Assembly (NCBI GenBank): GCA_013339895.1
Contig: JABACO010000018.1
Location: 1,669,453 to 1,733,452, forward strand
DNA from: Ephydatia muelleri
Lineage: Eukaryota; Porifera; Demospongiae; Spongillida; Spongillidae
Length of the DNA: 64,000 nt
Reading direction: 5' to 3'
Shown here in pieces: positions 13,955-26,600 of the stretch. The notes beneath the pieces are model-generated. The model searched no databases and was not told where the DNA came from. It saw nothing but the letters and a program-made list of their open reading frames with translations. Numbering within the stretch: position 1 is the first letter of the stretch; each line of letters starts with the position of its first letter. Both the position numbers and the translations under genes were made by a program.

Positions 13955-15878
13955 CTGGTGTGGAGGGAAGGTCATGGTACACAAACACAAACGGAAAACG
14001 AGTAGAGCCCAGCACACTTGTTGCATATGCATATGTTACGATACGCTGACAGCTACGAATACACATTGCACTATGAGTTCTCTTCCATACACACCGAAGC
14101 GAGCTAAGCTAGTCTAGCGCTACACGTTTGGTGCCCCATGCACCAAACCCTATGCACAGAAGGCAGCAATCTCTGTCGTGTTTATAGTGCCTTTGTACGT
14201 ACCTGTCAAGAGAATGAGAGGCAGTACGCCTCTGCGCATAACAGAATCGAGGATCTTCGTCCAAATCATCTTCACACACTGCTGAGCGGCTTGTAGTTGT
14301 CAACATTCGCCGCATGCATATATGCGTGATGACGTCATACAACTAAATGAAGTCGAGAAAATACATGTAGGGTTAATTTCAATTGGCATCATTTGGTTCG
14401 GATCCGTGCATGCATAATGACAAATGGGTACATACAGGAAAGCCGCCACAGTAGAACAATGCATTTAATTCCTCAGACTTAATTCAGTACAAGTTAGTAC
14501 CTCGTCTCCGCCACTGGTTTGGATTGGTTTGTTTAGTAGGTGTGAGTTCACTAATTTAAAATGATGTGTGTTTTGAAGTTTACTACTCAAACCGGTATTC
14601 CAAGGTTATTAATAACGATGATATCAAATGCTAATGAAGAGTGCCAAACTGCCATTAATTAGCTTATTGAATTATTGGATGCTTTATTGATTGTAGAGGG
14701 TTTTCACTTCATTTTTAATTATTCATTTGAGTTAACAGGGTCTGTTTCCATCATCATTTCTTCAATGCTCAGTGACTGTGATAACAATAAAATCATCCTT
14801 ATGGTTGTGGAATGCCATGTCATTTCCTAATGATGTTGAATCACTACAGTACGACCTTTGCAGGATGAATGTTTTTAGAGCTATATATTTTATATGCTGA
14901 CTCCACGAGTTGTGTCTGTGAGATGCCACTACATACTGTTAGTAGAATCATGCCTGTTGAGAGTAACTAAAGTTTAATATATGTAAGGCACGTCAATTAT
15001 GTAATGCCATTTGTGGATGGGACTTTACATGTGTGGATGGTTTACGACACTAAGAAAGATGAATGGGTGTTGTACTGATGTATGTTTATGATTCGATAAG
15101 CAACTGGTGAAGATATCGAGAATGGGAAAGCTATTCTGGTGGCAAGAGATGATGATTTTAGAAGCATATTTAAATAAAATCATGCCTGATAACACTTTGT
15201 GTTGCCTAGGTAGCCTGAGTACACCTGTGTTTTGCCAGGTGCACATAACTAAAACTAATTGCTCATCTGATCTAATAGAGCTACAGAAAAGGCTCACCCC
15301 ACTCCAGGAGGACTCATTGGATACTATCGGAGTGAGGAGAGCAGTAGTCTGAGCTCATCTCCCAAGAGCCTTGAAGCCTACCCCACAAAGTTACCTTTGC
15401 TGATCAGGCATCATTATCTCTGAAAGCTTGGGCTTCCATTTGAAGCTTGGGATTGTAGTTAAAATGGTAGCATAAAATGTACAAATCTGGTGGTTCATAT
15501 GCCCTTAAACCTTTCAAGACCCTCTTTGTCCCCATGGGAGTCTGAGCAAAATATAAACATGGAAGTGATGTTATCTTGCTGCTATAAGCTCTACAATTTC
15601 GTCTGCTTGTTCACTAAAAGGTTATATGGTCTTACCCCAGGACAGCACTGCTGATGTTCGGTTGCTGTATTGGGTCCATGTACACAAGCAAACTGTGTCA
15701 CATCTACCACATCTCCGGTGTGGTTGTGGCAGCTAGAGCAGCCGACCAGTGACATGCTTAAATGATAAACACATTGGTTTTTTATGCCAGGTTGGTGCAA
15801 ACCATGAACATATACAAAATCAAATATTAGAACCATTATGAAGAGTATGTGCAGGAAAGGGTCCAAGGTACAATTTAC
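13955..15878. other. Intergenic region between Piezo and the Reeler/EGF gene
   Basis: It should contain the Piezo promoter and first exon; minus-strand ATG frames near 14066 and 14342 exist but neither resembles a Piezo N-terminus. A GTACGTAC donor-like site at about 14200 could end a 5' UTR exon. From 14400 to 15580 the sequence is AT-rich with nothing recognised. A 91-codon minus frame at 15591-15866 with a hydrophobic start and six cysteines is open but unrecognised. Confidence 0.6.
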
Positions 15879-18800
15879 TTAGAAGACATCAGTTCGTTCA
15901 GATGGATAGGTGGCATGGTCATGTCTTCCTCGATTTCTGAGGACCACGCTACTACGTCCAACATTCCGACTGTCATCTTTTTGGGGAATGGTGTACCTAC
16001 TTTTACGCTTGCGCCCAAAAGCAATGGCAATCACAGCAGTGACACAACACACCAGCAGTAGTATCAATATTGTTGCTGAGATCAACGAGACCAGTAGAAT
16101 GCCATGTTTGGTCAAAACAGAAATGCCTTCACCTATTGAAATGAGTGAGGGAACAAAAAGGCATACACCGTTAAATATTCACATCTGCATTACACCCAAA
16201 CATTTCCAATCCAGCCACACCCCTTACTCTAGTGAAAAGTAGTTTTATCTTCATTGTGATACTAGCCAAGTGTGAGGGTTCCTCATCCACTCACCCTTCC
16301 ATACACTCCTCCAATTCATTTTGTCTAGCTATAGCAGAATAAAACAATTTTTATCCATCTTTTACCATCATATTGGAGTAATTGTGATGCATCTTGAAAT
16401 TTAAAAACATTCCTATATGCCAATTTTATAGAAAGATAACAAGTACCTTGATTAAGGCAGGTGGTTGAGGTACAATAGTTGATGTCATTGGAGCAAGTTG
16501 ATTCATTGAAGCCTGGTGCACATGTACAATTGGTGTAGATACCATATCCATCATAACAGGTGCCTCCATTTAGACAGGTGGTAGGGGTACAGTAGTTGAT
16601 GTCATTGGAGCAAGTTGGTCCATTGAAGCCTGGTGCGCATGTACAATTGGTGTAGGTACCATATCCATCATAACAGGTGCCTCCATTTAGACATGTGCTT
16701 GGGGTACAGAATGGAAGATCAGTGGTACAGCTACTACCAGCAAAGCCTACAGCACAACTACAGCTTGCAAGTGGACCCAATCCTTCAACACAGGTGCCTC
16801 CATTTTGACAGGTGTTTGAGGTACAGAATGGAAGATCAGTGTTACAATTACTACCAGCAAAGCCTACAGCGCAACTACAGCTTGTAAGTGGACCCAATCC
16901 TTCAACACAGGTGCCTCCATTTAGACAAATGGTTGGGGTACAGAATGGAAGATCAGTGTTACAATTACTACCAGCAAAGCCTACAGCACAAGTACAGCTT
17001 GTAAGTGGACCCAATCCTTCAACACAGGTGCCTCCATTTTGACAGGTGTTTGAGGTACAGAATGGAAGATCAGTGTTACAATTACTACCAGCAAAGCCCA
17101 CAGCACAACTACAGCTTGTGAGCGGACCGAATCCTTCAACACAGGTGCCTCCATTTAGACAAGTGGTTGGGGTACAGAATGGAAGATCAGTGTTACAATT
17201 ACTACCAGCAAGCCTACAGCACAAGTACAGCTTGTAAGTGGACCCAATCCTTCAACACAGGTGCCTCCATTTTGACAGGTGTTTGAGGTACAGAATGGAA
17301 GATCAGTGTTACAATTACTACTAGCAAAGCCCACAGCACAACTACAGCTTGTAAGTGGACCCAATCCTTCAACACAGGGGCCTGCATTTAGACAGGTGGT
17401 TGGGGTACAGTAGTTGATGTCATTGGAGCAGGTTGGTCCATTGAAGCCTGGTGCACATGTACAATTGGTGTAGGTACCATATCCATCATTACAGGTGCCT
17501 CCATTTAGACATGTGGTTGGAGTACAGTAGTTAATGTCATTGGAGCAGGTACAGTAGTTGATGTCATTAGAGCAGGTTGGTCCATTGAAGCCTGGTGCAC
17601 ATGTGCAAGATGTTGAAGGTCCAAACAGCTCATTACAAGAGGCCTCCATTGAAGCATCTGGTAGGTGTACAAAAGGTCACATTTGGGTTGTCCAAATCAC
17701 AAATCATGCCTGCATATCCAGAAGGGCATGTGCACATTACCATGGTACCATTGCTAGTAAGAGCACATGTTCCTCCATTCTGACATGTAGCATCGGTGCA
17801 CATTGTAAGATTAATGTTGCAAATTGGCCCAGCATGAAGATATGTACAGTTACATGTTGTCTCTGTACCATAGCCATCAATGCAAGTGCCTCCATTTAGA
17901 CATGAGGTTGGGGTACAGTAGTTGATATCATTGAAGCAAGTTGGTCCATTGAAGCCTGGTGTACATGTACAATTGGTGTCGGTACCATATCCATCATAAC
18001 AGGTGCCTCCATTTAGACATGTGGTTGGGGTACAGTAGTTGATGTCATTGGAGCAAGTTGGTCCAGTGAAGCCTGGTGCACATGTGCAATTGGTGTAGGT
18101 ACCATATCCATCATAACAGATGCCTCCATTTAGACAGGTGTTTGAGGTACAGAATGGAAGATCAGTGTTACAATTACTACCAGCAAAGCCTACAGCACAA
18201 CTACAGCTTGTAAGTGGACCCAATCCTTCAACACAGGTGCCTCCATTTAGACAAGTGGTTGGGGTACAGTAGTTGATGTCATTGGAGCAGGTTGGTCCAT
18301 TGAAGCCTGGTGCACATGTGCAATTGGTGAAGGTACCAAATCCATCATAACAGGTGCCTCCATTTAGACAGGTGGTTGGGGTACAGTAATTGATGTCATT
18401 GAAGCAGGTTGGTCCATTGAAGCCTGGTGCACATGTGCAAGATGTTGAAGGTCCAAACAGCTCATTACAAGAGCCTCCATTGAAGCATCTGGTAGGTGTA
18501 CAAAAGGTCACATTTGGGTTGTCCAAATTACAAATCATGCCTGCATATCCAGAAGCACATGTGCACATTACCATGGTACCATTGCTAGTAAGAGCACATG
18601 TTCCTCCATTCTGACATGTAGCATCGGTGCACATTGTAAGATTTATGTTGCAATTTGGTCCAGCATGAAGATACGTACAGTTACATGTTGTCTCTGTACC
18701 ATAGCCTTCAATGCAAGTGCCTCCATTGAGACAGGTGGTTGGGGTACAGTAGTTGATATCATTGAAGCAAGTTGGTCCATTGAAGCCTGGTGTACATGTG

Positions 18801-21800
18801 CAATTGGTGAAGGTACCATATCCATCATAACAGATGCCTCCATTTAGACATGTGGTTGGGGTACAGTAGCTGATGTCATTGGAGCATGTTGGTCCATTGA
18901 AGCCTGGTGAACATGTGCAATTGGTGAAGGTACCATATCCATCATAACAGGTGCCTCCATTTAGACATGTGGTTGGAGTACAGTAGTTAATGTCATTGGA
19001 GCAGGTACAGTAGTTGATGTCATTAGAGCAGGTTGGTCCATTGAAGCCTGGTGCACATGTGCAAGATGTTGAAGGTCCAAACAGCTCATTACAAGAGCCT
19101 CCATTGAAGCATCTGGTAGGTGTACAAAAGGTCACATTTGGGTTGTCCAAATTACAAATCATGCCTGCATATCCAGAAGGGCATGTGCACATTACCATGG
19201 TACCATTGCTAGTAAGAGCACATGTTCCTCCATTCTGACATGTAGCATCGGTGCACATTGTAAGATTAATGTTGCAAATTGGCCCAGCATGAAGATATGT
19301 ACAGTTACATGTTGTCTCTGTACCATAGCCATCAATGCAAGTGCCTCCATTTAGACATGAGGTTGGGGTACAGTAGTTGATATCATTGAAGCAAGTTGGT
19401 CCATTGAAGCCTGGTGTACATGTACAATTGGTGTCGGTACCATATCCATCATAACAGGTGCCTCCATTTAGACATGTGGTTGGTGGTACAGTAGTTGATG
19501 TCATTGGAGCAAGTTGGTCCAGTGAAGCCTGGTGCACATGTGCAATTGGTTGTAGGTACCATATCCATCATAACAGATGCCTCCATTTAGACAGGTGTTT
19601 GAGGTACAGAATGGAAGATCAGTGTTACAATTACTACCAGCAAAGCCTACAGCACCACTACAGCTTGTAAGTGGACCCAATCCTTCAACACAGGTGCCTC
19701 CATTTAGACAAGTGGTTGGGGTACAGTAGTTGATGTCATTGGAGCAGGTTGGTCCATTGAAGCCTGGTGCACATGTGCAATTGGTGAAGGTACCAAATCC
19801 ATCATAACAGGTGCCTCCATTTAGACAGGTGGTTGGGGGTACAGTAATTGATGTCATTGAAGCAGGTTGGTCCATTGAAGCCTGGTGCACATGTGCAAGA
19901 TGTTGAAGGTCCAAACAGCTCATTACAAGAGCCTCCATTGAAGCATCTGGTAGGTGTACAAAGGTCACATTTGGGTTGTCCAAATCACAAATCATGCCTG
20001 CATATCCAGAAGCACATGTGCACATTACCATGGTACCATTGCTAGTAAGAGCACATGTTCCTCCATTCTGACATGTAGCATCGGTGCACATTGTAAGATT
20101 TATGTTGCAATTTGGTCCAGCATGAAGATACGTACAGTTACATGTTGTCTCTGTACCATAGCCTTCAATGCAAGTGCCTCCATTGAGACAGGTGGTTGGG
20201 GTACAGTAGTTGATATCATTGAAGCAAGTTGGTCCATTGAAGCCTGGTGTACATGTGCAATTGGTGAAGGTACCATATCCATCATAACAGATGCCTCCAT
20301 TTAGACATGTGGTTGGGGTACAGTAGCTGATGTCATTGGAGCATGTTGGTCCATTGAAGCCTGGTGAACATGTGCAATTGGTGAAGGTACCATATCCATC
20401 ATAACAGGTGCCTCCATTTAGACAGGTGGTTGGGGTACAGTAGTTGATGTCATTGAAGCAGGTTGGTCCATTGAAGCCTGGTGCACATGTGCAATTGGTG
20501 TAGGTACCATATCCATCATAACAGATGCCTCCATTTAGACAGGTGTTTGAAGTACAGAATGGAAGATCAGTGTTACAATTACTACCAGCAAAGCCTACAG
20601 CGCAACTACAGCTTGTAAGTGGACCCAATCCTTCAACACAGGTGCCTCCATTTAGACAAGTGGTTGGGGTACAGAATGGAAGATCAGTGTTACAATTACT
20701 ACCAGCAAAGCCCACAGCGCAATTACAGCTTGTAAGTGGACCCAATACTTCAACACAGGTGCCTCCATTTAGACAAGTGGTTGGGGTACAGAATGGAAGA
20801 TCAGTGTTACAATTATTACCAGCAAAGCCTACAGCACAAGTACAGCTCGTAAGTGGACCCAATCCTTCAACACATGTGCCTCCATTTAGACATGTGGTTG
20901 GGGTACAGTAGTTGATGTCATTGGAGCATGTTGGTCCATTGAAGCCTGGTGCACATGTGCAATTGGTGAAGGTACCATATCCATCATAACAGGTGCCTCC
21001 ATTTAGACAGGTGGTTGGGGTACAGTAGTTGATGTCATTGGAACAGGTAGGTCCATTGAAGCCTGGTGCACATGTACAATTGGTGTAGGTACCATATCCA
21101 TCATAACAGGTGCCTCCATGTAGACAGGTGGTTGGGGTACAGTAGTTGATGTCATTGGAGCAGGTTGTCTCATTGAAGCCTGGTGCACATGTACATGTTG
21201 TAGTGGAGCCTCCAGTGTACACACATGTTCCTCCATTGTAGCAAGGGTTAGCTTGGCATATATCTGGGTAGATGTAACATAGCCATTAACTTCACAATGT
21301 TTGAAATGTTAGAACACTCACCAATTATTGTAACGCCAACATTGACATAATCAATGTAAGGAAGTGCTCGAAGATTAAATTGGAATGTTGAAACAGATGG
21401 TTGAGGTATGTAATAAATCTGATTAGTTAGAATGTAGTCACTTGGACTGTTAAGAAAGTATGGGAAGGAGTAGGTGTAGGGGAATCCATAGTACACAGTG
21501 GTAAATCCAAAGTAGTCAGTTGCTAGTCCTGTTGCACCAACATTTCCAGATATGCTAATAACTACAGGCATCCCTGTCCCCATTGGCACTGTAGTTGGGT
21601 TGAAATAAAGAGTGAAACCAAACACAATGGTATTAGCTGGAGTAGTATTGAGAAATTTTACGTCATAGAAGGTGGCATTGAAGGCTGCCATATAATCACT
21701 GCTCACTGCAAATTAGGAGAAATGTTTCATCAGATGATGACAATGATTTTCCTGCAATTGTATACTCACATGGTACACACAATCTAGTTGTGTAGTTTCC

Positions 21801-22809
21801 ATAGTAGTAAGATGGACAGGAAGTTACACAGGTGGCCCCATTTAAGTACTGAGATTCAGCACATCCTATAGGAGAGGCTGTCAGTTATGCAATATATCTT
21901 AGCAGTCAGCAGTTTACCTTCTGGTATGATAGAGGTGTTTAGGGTAGCATAGAAAGTACTGACCCCAGCAGAGTTCTGAACCACAACTGCATAGCTGCAT
22001 GTGAAATGACAACACGTTGAGCAGCAATCGTACTTTATGTGTGCATGTGCATTAATTGATGCATAAGCATACACACAAAGACTGACTCACAACACAACAT
22101 GCATGCATTCTGCACTCACAGGAAGACAATAGGTCCACTCCCTGTGGCTGGGGCAGTCCATGTCAAGGAGACACTGTTCTTAACACTGTTGCTGGTATGT
22201 GTGACTGCACTCTACACAACAGATAATCATGAATAGACTGTCTGTATTCATTTGTTGTTCTTACCTCTGGAGGGGAGCACTGACTGAGCTGCTGTGATCC
22301 ATCCCCACCCACTGAGAACTTCCCTAGTGGAGTACCACTGACAGAGCTTCTAGCTTGGACTAGGAACCCTCTGAAGTTGTCTCCACTTAAGGAGACTGTA
22401 TAGTAATGAATGGTACATACTATTTGGGTGAATAAGCAATCAAATATGGTGCCCTTGTGTTAAGTACGCGATCAAATCCACCAGGTGCTAAATGGAGAAA
22501 CCAAACGGCTATGCAATAATAGCGATGCAAGCGGGTACGACTTATTGCATTCCACATTCGAAGTGGATATTGATACATTCGTTTCTTACGTGTGTAGCTG
22601 TATCCAGGAGTGTAGTAGATGTTTCCTAACTGATTGTACAGCTGAAAGATGTCCAACACAAAGGGACTTGACGACAGGCTCAGAGACGTGCCGTTATGTC
22701 CCTCGGGATATATCCTCGCACAGGCTGCTGCCGGCGCTCCCGACGAATAAGCTCTAACCGCCATCGCCATACTGAGTAGCATACACGCTACTAGCCACTG
22801 TCGCCCCAT
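15879..22809 (-). CDS. Reeler domain / multi-EGF / transmembrane protein
   Basis: Eight exons: 22590-22809, 22265-22395, 22120-22211, 21918-21994, 21771-21865, 21322-21705, 16447-21263 and 15879-16132. The start at 22809 gives MGRQW followed by a hydrophobic signal peptide. Exons 1-4 form a Reeler domain (YSSGAPAAAC, then GFLVQARS, then VSLTWTAP). Exon 5 is a short Cys-rich piece, and exon 6 a beta-rich segment I do not recognise. The 4.8 kb exon encodes about 42 EGF modules of about 38 residues (CxxxxCLNGGTC...CTCAPGFNGPTC). The last exon has a transmembrane helix (LVSLISATILILLLVCCV), a basic stop-transfer and a tail of about 45 residues ending DVF. This suggests a cell-surface adhesion or matrix-binding receptor; the ligand is unknown. 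Several 1 bp indels break the EGF frame (near 17210, 17640, 19490, 19545, 19836 and 19958). They are either assembly errors in near-identical repeats or real damage. Confidence 0.85.
16447..21263 (-). repeat. Tandem EGF-coding repeat array with higher-order duplication
   Basis: About 42 units of roughly 114-117 bp, each coding one EGF module, in a single exon. Modules fall into types by their first residues: CTPTTCLNGGTC(Y/V), CTSNTCQNGGTC, CTDATCQNGGTC and CTPTRCFNGGSC. A marker module (GGSCNELFGPSTSC) recurs near 17573, 18404, 19028 and 19862. The pairs 17573/19028 and 18404/19862 are both offset by about 1455 bp, so roughly 17.57-19.03 kb is duplicated as 19.03-20.45 kb, nearly identical. 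Confidence 0.85.
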
Positions 22810-22897
22810 GTCGACTAAAAACTGCGAATAATGGCGGTGCATGTTGGGGGGGAAGTAGAACCAGACACTTTATTGTTAAATTCGTAGAATGCACTTA

Positions 22898-23897
22898 NNN
22901 NNNNNNNNNNNNNNNNNNNNNNNNNNNNNNNNNNNNNNNNNNNNNNNNNNNNNNNNNNNNNNNNNNNNNNNNNNNNNNNNNNNNNNNNNNNNNNNNNNNN
23001 NNNNNNNNNNNNNNNNNNNNNNNNNNNNNNNNNNNNNNNNNNNNNNNNNNNNNNNNNNNNNNNNNNNNNNNNNNNNNNNNNNNNNNNNNNNNNNNNNNNN
23101 NNNNNNNNNNNNNNNNNNNNNNNNNNNNNNNNNNNNNNNNNNNNNNNNNNNNNNNNNNNNNNNNNNNNNNNNNNNNNNNNNNNNNNNNNNNNNNNNNNNN
23201 NNNNNNNNNNNNNNNNNNNNNNNNNNNNNNNNNNNNNNNNNNNNNNNNNNNNNNNNNNNNNNNNNNNNNNNNNNNNNNNNNNNNNNNNNNNNNNNNNNNN
23301 NNNNNNNNNNNNNNNNNNNNNNNNNNNNNNNNNNNNNNNNNNNNNNNNNNNNNNNNNNNNNNNNNNNNNNNNNNNNNNNNNNNNNNNNNNNNNNNNNNNN
23401 NNNNNNNNNNNNNNNNNNNNNNNNNNNNNNNNNNNNNNNNNNNNNNNNNNNNNNNNNNNNNNNNNNNNNNNNNNNNNNNNNNNNNNNNNNNNNNNNNNNN
23501 NNNNNNNNNNNNNNNNNNNNNNNNNNNNNNNNNNNNNNNNNNNNNNNNNNNNNNNNNNNNNNNNNNNNNNNNNNNNNNNNNNNNNNNNNNNNNNNNNNNN
23601 NNNNNNNNNNNNNNNNNNNNNNNNNNNNNNNNNNNNNNNNNNNNNNNNNNNNNNNNNNNNNNNNNNNNNNNNNNNNNNNNNNNNNNNNNNNNNNNNNNNN
23701 NNNNNNNNNNNNNNNNNNNNNNNNNNNNNNNNNNNNNNNNNNNNNNNNNNNNNNNNNNNNNNNNNNNNNNNNNNNNNNNNNNNNNNNNNNNNNNNNNNNN
23801 NNNNNNNNNNNNNNNNNNNNNNNNNNNNNNNNNNNNNNNNNNNNNNNNNNNNNNNNNNNNNNNNNNNNNNNNNNNNNNNNNNNNNNNNNNNNNNNNN
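22898..23897. other. Assembly gap of exactly 1000 N
   Basis: Unbroken N run whose round length marks a placeholder scaffold gap. It starts about 90 bp upstream of the Reeler/EGF gene start codon, so that gene's promoter and 5' UTR are largely unseen. Apparent open frames across it are artefacts. Confidence 0.99.
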
Positions 23898-24044
23898 ATG
23901 CATGTATACAAGAGTGTTGTCTCTATTGAATATTGCTACCTACGTTACTAGACATATTTTCTGTGAGACGTACCAAGGCTCTGAATATGGCTGTTTGTTA
24001 ACCATGGCGGAGCATGGTCTCATTGATCGAGTCAGTATGTAACA

Positions 24045-24172
24045 ATTATAGTCAGCTGTAACATATATGATAGTGCGTACTGTAACATATATGATAGTCC
24101 GTACTGTAACATATATGATAGTCCATACTGTAACATATATGATAGTCCATACTGTAACATATATGATAGTCA
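24045..24172 (+). repeat. 24 bp tandem repeat
   Basis: gtaacatatatgatagtcc(a/g)tact, about five copies. Confidence 0.92.
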
Positions 24173-24734
24173 TCAGATGACTTTTAATCAGAATGGTGTC
24201 AGTTGATGGACTTCTCCACAGAGAGGCTGGACATTTTTTGAAGAGACTAGCGGCAAACCTTGCACACAAATGGGAAAAACCCTACTTTCAAACATGTGGC
24301 TACGTTAGGGCACGACTAGCCTTTGCCATCATAAGGGCATCCGATTTGTCCTTGAGGTGCTCACGGTTGAAGTGGAGAAGTGGACTTGGGTTTGATGATG
24401 GGGCACCACTCTACTCTATCTTAGGTTGATCACGTGTTCAGGCAGAGTTATCATGGCTATGACAAGCGGATAATGTTCCATACTATTTATGATATGTATT
24501 GTCTTTATTTGTATTCATTACTTTCTTATTATATTTAATCAAAAATCAAATCTATGCCATGAGTATTCAGTTTTCTAGTCGTTGTGCTTTCTCTTTCTGG
24601 TTCTTACATATGGCCCAGGGTGTTTTCGAGTTGGACACACACTGAGATAATGTTCATGCATAATGCACTTTTGTCTCTACACTTTATTTACTATATAGCC
24701 ATACATCCTGTACAGTTTATAATACATGTTACAA

Positions 24735-24970
24735 TGTACATGTATTTGTGTGTATGTATGTGTGTGTATGTATGTGTGTGTATGTATGTGTGTGTATGTG
24801 TGTGTGTGTATGTATGTGTGTGTATGTATGTGTGTGTATGTATGTGTGTGTATGTATGTGTGTGTATGTATATGTGTGTGTATGTACGTGTGTATGTATG
24901 TGTATGTGTGTGTGTTGTGTGTGTGTGTTGTGTGTGTGTTGGTGTGTGTTGGTGTGTGTGTGTGTGTTAT
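24735..24970 (+). repeat. TG / TATG microsatellite
   Basis: tgtgtgtatgtatg-type units grading into pure TG. Open frames here are artefacts. Confidence 0.95.
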
Positions 24971-25377
24971 GTGCATATGATTAAACATGTGAGCCGGGTC
25001 ACGTGAATATGTTTACCTTGCATATCTTGCATGTACTGGGACAGTGTAGAAACAGTTATAAGGCTTTACCATATACACTTGTATGGGGTCTTGGCAGCAG
25101 CTTCAATTTTACCTGGTATATAGCAAGTCTACATGATTTGCAGAAACTGGTGAGAAAGTCAGCAGTGTCACTGCAGATGTCAATTTTAAACATGCTCTAG
25201 AAATATGTTGTTTCTAAATTGTGTGCAGAGGTTTCTATTACATCAATCTGTGACAGCAGACCCTACAGAATCTGTGTACGTGGCATTGCAGATTTTTCAC
25301 TGCCTTCGATTCACGTACGGTACATGTATGCAACTTCGATTTATTCATTATTTAAGCTGTTGCATGTTTTGTTCACA

Positions 25378-25530
25378 TCTAGGCATATGGTCACATGTCT
25401 AGGCATATGGTCACATGTCTAGGCATATGGTCACATGTCTAGGCATATGGTCACATGTCTAGGCATATGGTCACATGTTCTAGGCATATGGCCACATGTC
25501 TAGGCATATGGCCATACGTCTAGGCATCTA
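25378..25530 (+). repeat. 20 bp tandem repeat
   Basis: taggcatatggtcacatgtc, about seven copies with the last two diverged. Confidence 0.95.
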
Positions 25531-26181
25531 ATTAAAAACCTAATGTCCAGTTTGGAACAGCCGTGTGCATGGCTATTTGCTCTCATTGAAATTTTGAAAA
25601 TCAAACCCTATGCCCCTAAATTTTGAAATGTTCCAGTAGTCCCATAGCAACGAGCCAGACAACCAATGCCCTTTGGAATGCGCTGTAATAAAGCACACGA
25701 AGTACAATAAACACCTAAAAACCTTACTGTAGTTGAGAATCACCTATGTCCGTTATAAAACAACATAAACCACGTGACCAACCTGTAATGACTGATTGTT
25801 CTGGCGTTTAAAAACAGTCGACCTAAGAGAGACATACACGGACCTTGTGGGCTTTTAATACATAATTATATATATATCTACCCTCAGGAAGCTCACTGGG
25901 CTACAGCAACACATTCAAGCGAAACTACATACAATGTGCTACCTTTTTTCTTGCCAATATTAAGACTAACGAATTTTCTGAAGTGGTTTTCAAGCTTTTG
26001 GAACTATGCCATTTTTATGGTTGAGATTCGTTGTCCATGAGTGCATGTGTCATAGCATTTTAATGTTCCATAGATGAATCATAGGGCTATTTATTATGGT
26101 TTATGTGTTTTTAACTGTCATTCTTTCTTCTTCCTTTCTTTAAAAGAGGTATAGCTGCCACATGGCGCGCTGCAATGCTAA

Positions 26182-26433
26182 TTAAGTATGTATTTTAGAT
26201 TCAGCATCTTTACTATACTTTCTAGATATGTTGTTCAATTGGAGTAATAGGTCTAATACAGTCAATGGATTGGACTTTCCAATGACCATAACCATGAAAG
26301 TGGCCAACTGATGCAAAACTGCTTCAGATTGCTTAGCTAGGTCAACTTTGTACAGCTGAAACTCTTGGCTGTACAAAGAGAAGCTAGATTGGTTCTGTAG
26401 TTCTATATCTAGAGTGTGGCATAGCTCTTCCAA
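26182..26433 (-). CDS. Unrecognised small open frame
   Basis: 83 codons, MEELCHTLDIELQNQSS to SKIHT, with protein-like composition, no low complexity, and leucine-rich helical stretches (LLLQLNNISRKY). No family was recognised. It lies about 90 bp upstream of the first tRNA-Leu. It could be a fragment of an old mobile element or an exon of an unseen gene. Confidence 0.2.
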   Translation of the reverse strand: MEELCHTLDIELQNQSSFSLYSQEFQLYKVDLAKQSEAVLHQLATFMVMVIGKSNPLTVLDLLLQLNNISRKYSKDAESKIHT

Positions 26434-26518
26434 CAGGTGGACAGACCTAAGGTCGGATTACGCCCCTAGCAATATTACGCCGTTGTCCGTGAAAGAGTTA
26501 AGTTAATAACTGCTACAA

Positions 26519-26600
26519 GGTAGCGTGGCCGAGCGGTCTAAGGCGCTGGTTTAAGGCACCAGTCATTTCGATGGCGTGGGTTCAAATCCCACCGCTGCCA
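26519..26600 (+). tRNA. tRNA-Leu (anticodon AAG)
   Basis: 82 nt cloverleaf. The acceptor stem GGTAGCG pairs with CGCTGCC plus discriminator A. The A box is TGGCCGAGCGG; the anticodon stem is CTGGT/ACCAG with loop TTAAGGC, giving anticodon AAG at loop positions 34-36. There is a long class II variable arm and a B box GGTTCAAATCC. No CCA is encoded. A T-run (GATTTTTT) directly downstream is a good pol III terminator. No intron is visible. Confidence 0.95.

Larger units (their letters stand above)
23898..26181. other. Gene-poor stretch with tandem repeats
   Basis: Holds a 24 bp tandem repeat (about 24045-24172), a TG/TATG microsatellite (24745-24970) and a 20 bp repeat (25378-25530). No coding exon or RNA gene could be supported. 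Exons for the missing N-terminal half of IMPACT were looked for and not seen. Confidence 0.6.

Noticed and set aside
15591-15866. Cys-containing 91-codon minus frame with a hydrophobic start
   Set aside because: It could be a small secreted protein, but it has no recognisable family and may be 3' flank of the Reeler/EGF gene; left as a note only.
16633-20911. Plus-strand frames through the EGF array (repeating FRQVVGVQNGRSVLQLLPAKP)
   Set aside because: They are antisense shadows of the repeated EGF codons; the minus strand has the signal peptide, cysteine pattern, splice sites and membrane exon.
22815-23929. Long open frames across 22.8-23.9 kb on both strands
   Set aside because: They consist of the 1000 N gap and have no sequence content.
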